Assembly: GCA_022709995.1 (NCBI GenBank)
Contig: JAKLHU010000057.1
Location: 1 to 9,013, forward strand
Length of the DNA stretch: 9,013 nucleotides
Source of the DNA: Verrucomicrobiota bacterium
GTDB taxonomy: Bacteria > Verrucomicrobiota > Lentisphaeria > Oligosphaerales > Oligosphaeraceae
Reading direction: 5' to 3'
The position numbers and the translations under genes were made by a program. The notes beneath the pieces were generated by a model. The model did no database searches and was not told the DNA's origin. It was given only the letters and a program-made list of their open reading frames with translations. Shown piece by piece: positions 5,861 to 9,013 of this stretch; the first letter of the stretch is position 1; each line of letters starts with the position of its first letter.

Positions 5861-7504
5861 ATGACGGAGAAACTGTCGAAGGCGTCGTGGTTCAAGGGCC
5901 GCCGCGGTCCAGTGGTGCTGGTGATCATGGATGGGGTTGGTTTTGGCAAGTATGCCGAGGGCGACGCGGTCGCCTCGGCGACCAAGCCGACCCTGGACTG
6001 GCTGCTGGCGACGTGCCCGAACACGCGCCTGAAGGCGCATGGCACGGCGGTCGGCCTGCCGAGCGACGCGGACATGGGCAATTCCGAAGTCGGGCACAAC
6101 GCGATCGGCTGCGGGCGTGTCTTTGACCAGGGCGCGAAGCTGGTGAGCGCGTCGATTGCCACCGGCCAGATGTTCGCCGGGCAGGCTTGGAAGGACGTGT
6201 CCGGCAACGCCGCCGCCAAAAACAGCACGCTGCACTTCCTCGGTTTGTTCTCCGATGGCAACGTCCATTCGCACATCGACCATCTGCGCGCCATGATCGA
6301 GCGCGCGGCCCGGGACGGCGTCAAGAAAATCCGGGTCCACATCCTGTTGGACGGCCGTGATGTCGGCGAGACCTCGGCGCTGGACTACGTCGACCCGTTT
6401 GAGGACTTTTTGGCGGGTGTCCGGGCCGGCGGGTGCGACGCCCGGATTGCGTCGGGCGGCGGCCGGATGTACATCACCATGGACCGTTATGGCGCGGACT
6501 GGAGTATGGTGGAGCGCGGCTGGAAAACGCATGTCCTGGGCGAGGGCCGCCAGTTCGCCAGCGCGCGCGAGGCGATCGTCACCCTGCGGCAGGAGACCAA
6601 GGCCATTGACCAGGACCTGGGCGCCTTTGTCATTGCCGACCAGGGCCGGCCGGTCGGGGCGATTCAGGACGGCGACAGCGTCGTCTTCTTCAATTTCCGC
6701 GGCGACCGGGCGTTGGAGATCACGGCGGCCTTTGAGGAGGACGTCTTCAAGGCGTTCGACCGGGGGCGGCGGCCGCAGGTGGTCTATGCCGGCATGATGG
6801 AGTACGACGGCGACCTGCATGTGCCGAAGCGCTTTCTCACCAGCCCGCCGGTGATCGACCGGATCAGCGGCGAGTACCTCTGCGCCTTGGGCGTGCGGAC
6901 GCTGGCCTGTTCGGAAACGCAGAAATACGGCCACGTGACTTATTTTTACAACGGCAACCGCTCCGGCAAATTGAACAGCGCTTTGGAAGACTACATCGAA
7001 GTGCCCTCGGACATCGTTCCCTTTGAGCAGCGCCCGTGGATGAAGGGCGCCGAGATCACCGACGTCGTCGTCGAGGGCATCTTGAGCGGCAAGTACGACT
7101 TTGTCCGCTGCAATTTTCCGAATGGCGACATGGTCGGCCACACCGGCGTCTACCAGGCGGCGCAGATCGGGGTTGAATGCGTTGATCTCTGCCTGGGGCG
7201 CATCTGCCGGGCCGTGGAGAAAGCCGGCGGCGTGCTGGTGGTCACGGCCGATCACGGCAATGCCGACGACATGTACGAGCACAAGAAGGACGGCAGCGTC
7301 CTCTTCGAGAACGGGATCAAGAAAGTCAAGACGGCGCATTCGCTGAACCCGGTGCCTTGCATCGTCTATGATCCCGCCGGGCAGGGCGAGTACCGGCCGC
7401 AGCTGCGTTCCGGCCTTGGCATCAGTTCCATCGCGGCGACCTGCATGAATCTTCTCGGCTACGAGGCGCCGGCGGACTACGATCCCAGCGTGCTGGCGCA
7501 TTGA
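5861..7504 (+). CDS. gpmI: 2,3-bisphosphoglycerate-independent phosphoglycerate mutase, long plant-type form
   Basis: This cytoplasmic enzyme interconverts 3- and 2-phosphoglycerate in glycolysis and gluconeogenesis using two metal ions (usually Mn) and a phosphoserine intermediate. Alkaline-phosphatase-fold motifs are intact: VIMDGVGFG (metal ligand D24), DADMGNSEVGHNAIG (catalytic S75), then the substrate domain with NVHSHIDHL and ILLDGRDVGETSALDYV. In the C-terminal part are NFPNGDMVGHTG (D423, H427), VTADHGNADD (D464, H465) and KTAHSLNP (H493). At 547 residues it is longer than the roughly 510-residue form of Escherichia coli or Bacillus. MDRYGADWSMVERGW, where those have a shorter segment, and the lengthened middle fit the plant-type subgroup known from plants and some bacteria. 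Key residues are all present, so it should be active. It stands alone, with a terminator upstream in its leader and one downstream, so expression may depend on leader read-through or a promoter close to the gene. Confidence 0.96.
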   Translation: MTEKLSKASWFKGRRGPVVLVIMDGVGFGKYAEGDAVASATKPTLDWLLATCPNTRLKAHGTAVGLPSDADMGNSEVGHNAIGCGRVFDQGAKLVSASIATGQMFAGQAWKDVSGNAAAKNSTLHFLGLFSDGNVHSHIDHLRAMIERAARDGVKKIRVHILLDGRDVGETSALDYVDPFEDFLAGVRAGGCDARIASGGGRMYITMDRYGADWSMVERGWKTHVLGEGRQFASAREAIVTLRQETKAIDQDLGAFVIADQGRPVGAIQDGDSVVFFNFRGDRALEITAAFEEDVFKAFDRGRRPQVVYAGMMEYDGDLHVPKRFLTSPPVIDRISGEYLCALGVRTLACSETQKYGHVTYFYNGNRSGKLNSALEDYIEVPSDIVPFEQRPWMKGAEITDVVVEGILSGKYDFVRCNFPNGDMVGHTGVYQAAQIGVECVDLCLGRICRAVEKAGGVLVVTADHGNADDMYEHKKDGSVLFENGIKKVKTAHSLNPVPCIVYDPAGQGEYRPQLRSGLGISSIAATCMNLLGYEAPADYDPSVLAH

Positions 7505-7507
7505 GAA

Positions 7508-7564
7508 GAGCGGTGGCGTGAACGCCATTCGGCTGTGCCGGCAGGAGACGCCAGCCCGCCGCTC
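7508..7564 (+). other. Long-range stem in the gpmI 3' UTR
   Basis: GAGCGGTGG (7508-7516) pairs with CCGCCGCTC (7556-7564) over nine positions with one G-U pair, starting three bases after the gpmI stop codon. Inside or competing with it, GGCG (7515-7518) can pair with CGCC (7523-7526). There is no T-run, so it is not the terminator itself; it may shield the mRNA 3' end. The GC content makes chance pairing possible. Confidence 0.35.
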
Positions 7565-7621
7565 CCGTCCCCCGGCGCCGGCTTCCAGCGCCGCCCGCAA
7601 GGTGACTCTATTCTTCCACCG

Positions 7622-7661
7622 ACGCCGGTTGCTTTCACCCAGCTGCCGGCGTTAACTTTTT
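7622..7661 (+). terminator. Intrinsic terminator of gpmI
   Basis: ACGCCGG (7622-7628) pairs with CCGGCGT (7646-7652). The stem continues with a G-U pair, one T-T mismatch and GCT (7631-7633) with AGC (7641-7643), closing a seven-base loop. TAAC and then five Ts (7657-7661) follow. It is 118 bases after the gpmI stop. On the - strand the hairpin is not followed by Ts, so it serves the + strand; no comparable terminator was found for the convergent gene. Confidence 0.7.
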
Positions 7662-7694
7662 GGCGCGTCTATCCTTAAATATAGCATGGTCGCG

Positions 7695-9013
7695 TCACGG
7701 TTTGCGGCGTGGCACATCGGCCGGAGATGTCGCCCAGATGGAGGGGAGCGGGGCCTGGAAGCGGATCTTGATGTCCTCGTCGGCATGGCGCAGGCGGATG
7801 GACCAGACTTCGGGCCCGGCCGTGTCCCGGTGCAGGGCAAAGGCCTTCGGCATGTCGAACTGGTCGGCGGCCGCCGCCAGCCGGCCGCTGCCGTCGATGA
7901 TGTCGAGGTCGATCATTTCGCCGGGGTCGCCGCCGACTTCGACGGTGAAATCCTGGCAGCCGGCCGGGACTTCGAAGAAGCCGGTCAGATTGTCCCGGAT
8001 GCGGAACAGGGAGATGAAGTATCCGCCCATGCCTTCGGCGGTCAGGCGGTCCGGGCCCTTGATGGCCCAGCGCAGGGCCGGACCGGGCGTCATGGTCATC
8101 ACATTCATGCCGACGTCTATCGGCAGGACGTACCAGCCGGTGACCGGGAAGGCGGCCGTGAACGACTTGTTTTCGCCGCGGGCGATGACGCCCAGGTCGA
8201 GGACGCGGCTGTCCGGTCCAGCCAGGACGACGGGGTTGGGCTTGACGGCTCGTTTCCAGTCCTGGAAGTCGAGCGTGAAGGTGCGCTCCTGGCCGGCTTC
8301 GCCCCAGAACAGCAGGTCAAACGCTTGGCGCAGGCGCGGCGATGGCGCGGGTGCGGCGTCGGCGTCGTCGGCGGCGGCGGCCGGTCCAATGGCGTAGTTT
8401 TCGGGTTTGAAGTCTGCCTTTTGGTAGTGTCGCGGCTGGAAGTCCGGTCCGGCGGTCAAGGCGGCCAGGTCGATGGTCTGGCCATTGAAGTTGACCGTGC
8501 CCGTCACTTTGGCGACCCGGGCGGGGACGACCGTCCAGTTTTTCAGGGCGGCGAGCGGTGATTGGGCAAAGCCGGTGACGGTGACGTTTTGGCACGCGAG
8601 GTTGCCGAAATTTTCGTCCCAGGACTGGGTGACGATGAAGCTGAAGGGGGTTTTGCTGGCGGGTGTCTTGGGGTCGCCGGCGATGGTGAGGCCGTGGAAG
8701 GCGATGGCATAGCTCTCGGCGTCGTGGTTGATGACGTTGATGGCGTCGTTGGCGGTTCCGGTGATGGTGATGTCGTGGAAGGTCACTTTCCCCGGCGTGA
8801 CGAAGTTGCGCAGCTTTGCGAAGACGATGCCGCGCTGGGGGCCGGCGACGGTGCAGTTGCGGAAGGTGATGTCAATCGGGCGGTCGACATTGATGGCGAC
8901 GTCGATGCCGCCGCCGGCGTTGTCCGTGCTCTTGCGCACGGTGTCGATGAGCCGGGCAAAACTCACGCCCGCGCGGGCGAGTTTTTCGGGGTCGGGCTCG
9001 ACCACGAACTGAC
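7695..9013 (-). CDS. Right-handed beta-helix protein, C-terminal part (5' end outside the window)
   Basis: The frame runs from the TGA at 7695-7697 to the right edge, giving 438 complete codons with no true start in view. The internal GTG at 9003-9005 lacks a ribosome-binding site in view and lies within the fold. The upstream half shows short repeating beta-strand rungs with Asn, Thr and Ile, such as DITFRNCTVAGPQRGIVF, VTFHDITITGTANDAINVIN and NLACQNVTVTGF, typical of pectate-lyase-like parallel beta-helices in polysaccharide-active or surface proteins. After an Ala/Asp/Pro linker (AAAADDADAAPAPSP) comes a C-terminal beta-sandwich-like domain of about 220 residues, with FPVTGWYVLPIDVGMN, GYFISLFRIRDNLTGFFEVPAG and VWSIRLRHADEDIKIRF. 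No catalytic residues can be assigned because the N-terminal part is missing. It is probably exported, by family habit. It converges on gpmI with 190 bases between stop codons. Confidence 0.8.
   Translation of the reverse strand, partial: QFVVEPDPEKLARAGVSFARLIDTVRKSTDNAGGGIDVAINVDRPIDITFRNCTVAGPQRGIVFAKLRNFVTPGKVTFHDITITGTANDAINVINHDAESYAIAFHGLTIAGDPKTPASKTPFSFIVTQSWDENFGNLACQNVTVTGFAQSPLAALKNWTVVPARVAKVTGTVNFNGQTIDLAALTAGPDFQPRHYQKADFKPENYAIGPAAAADDADAAPAPSPRLRQAFDLLFWGEAGQERTFTLDFQDWKRAVKPNPVVLAGPDSRVLDLGVIARGENKSFTAAFPVTGWYVLPIDVGMNVMTMTPGPALRWAIKGPDRLTAEGMGGYFISLFRIRDNLTGFFEVPAGCQDFTVEVGGDPGEMIDLDIIDGSGRLAAAADQFDMPKAFALHRDTAGPEVWSIRLRHADEDIKIRFQAPLPSIWATSPADVPRRKP

Noticed and set aside
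5798..7600. A 600-residue open frame on the - strand opposite gpmI
   Set aside because: It lies opposite an unmistakable conserved enzyme, has no domain signal, and is explained by GC-rich third positions.

Overview
The window is GC-rich bacterial chromosome with four complete protein genes on the + strand and one truncated gene on the - strand at the right edge. The gene content suggests the PVC superphylum, most likely Lentisphaerota or Kiritimatiellota. It includes a secreted multidomain glycoside-hydrolase-like protein with a family-9-type carbohydrate-binding domain and a discoidin (F5/8 C) domain, a small secreted LamG protein, a right-handed beta-helix protein, and a long 'plant-type' cofactor-independent phosphoglycerate mutase. 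The lineage call is inference from family content, since no rRNA or other phylogenetic marker is present.

Layout. Positions 1-100 are a leader with a perfect GC hairpin just before the first ribosome-binding site. A large exported CBM9 / TIM-barrel / F5/8C protein follows (101-2953), then, after 85 bases, a LamG lectin-like secreted protein (3039-3782). These two may share a transcript that ends at a candidate terminator near 3835-3874. An MFS transporter (3986-5272) comes next, preceded by a 10-bp direct repeat that could be an operator and followed by a weak terminator (5340-5366). Positions 5273-5860 hold no credible protein gene. They carry a dense series of stem-loops, several of them perfect 7-10 bp inverted repeats, ending in a strong intrinsic terminator at 5763-5795, only 66 bases before the start codon of gpmI (5861-7504). 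gpmI ends in a folded 3' UTR and a clear terminator (7622-7661). A convergent - strand gene (7695 to beyond 9013) encodes the C-terminal part of a secreted beta-helix protein.

How the genes fit together. The first two proteins and the beta-helix protein look like extracellular polysaccharide-binding or polysaccharide-processing proteins. The MFS carrier could import a released product, and phosphoglycerate mutase is a core glycolytic step. No SusC/SusD pair, sulfatase, regulator gene, mobile element, CRISPR array, tRNA or rRNA was seen.

The most unusual part is the structured non-coding block at about 5401-5795. It may be an undescribed small RNA or a long terminator-controlled leader of gpmI. 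It shares a short diverged motif with the intergenic region upstream of the transporter gene.
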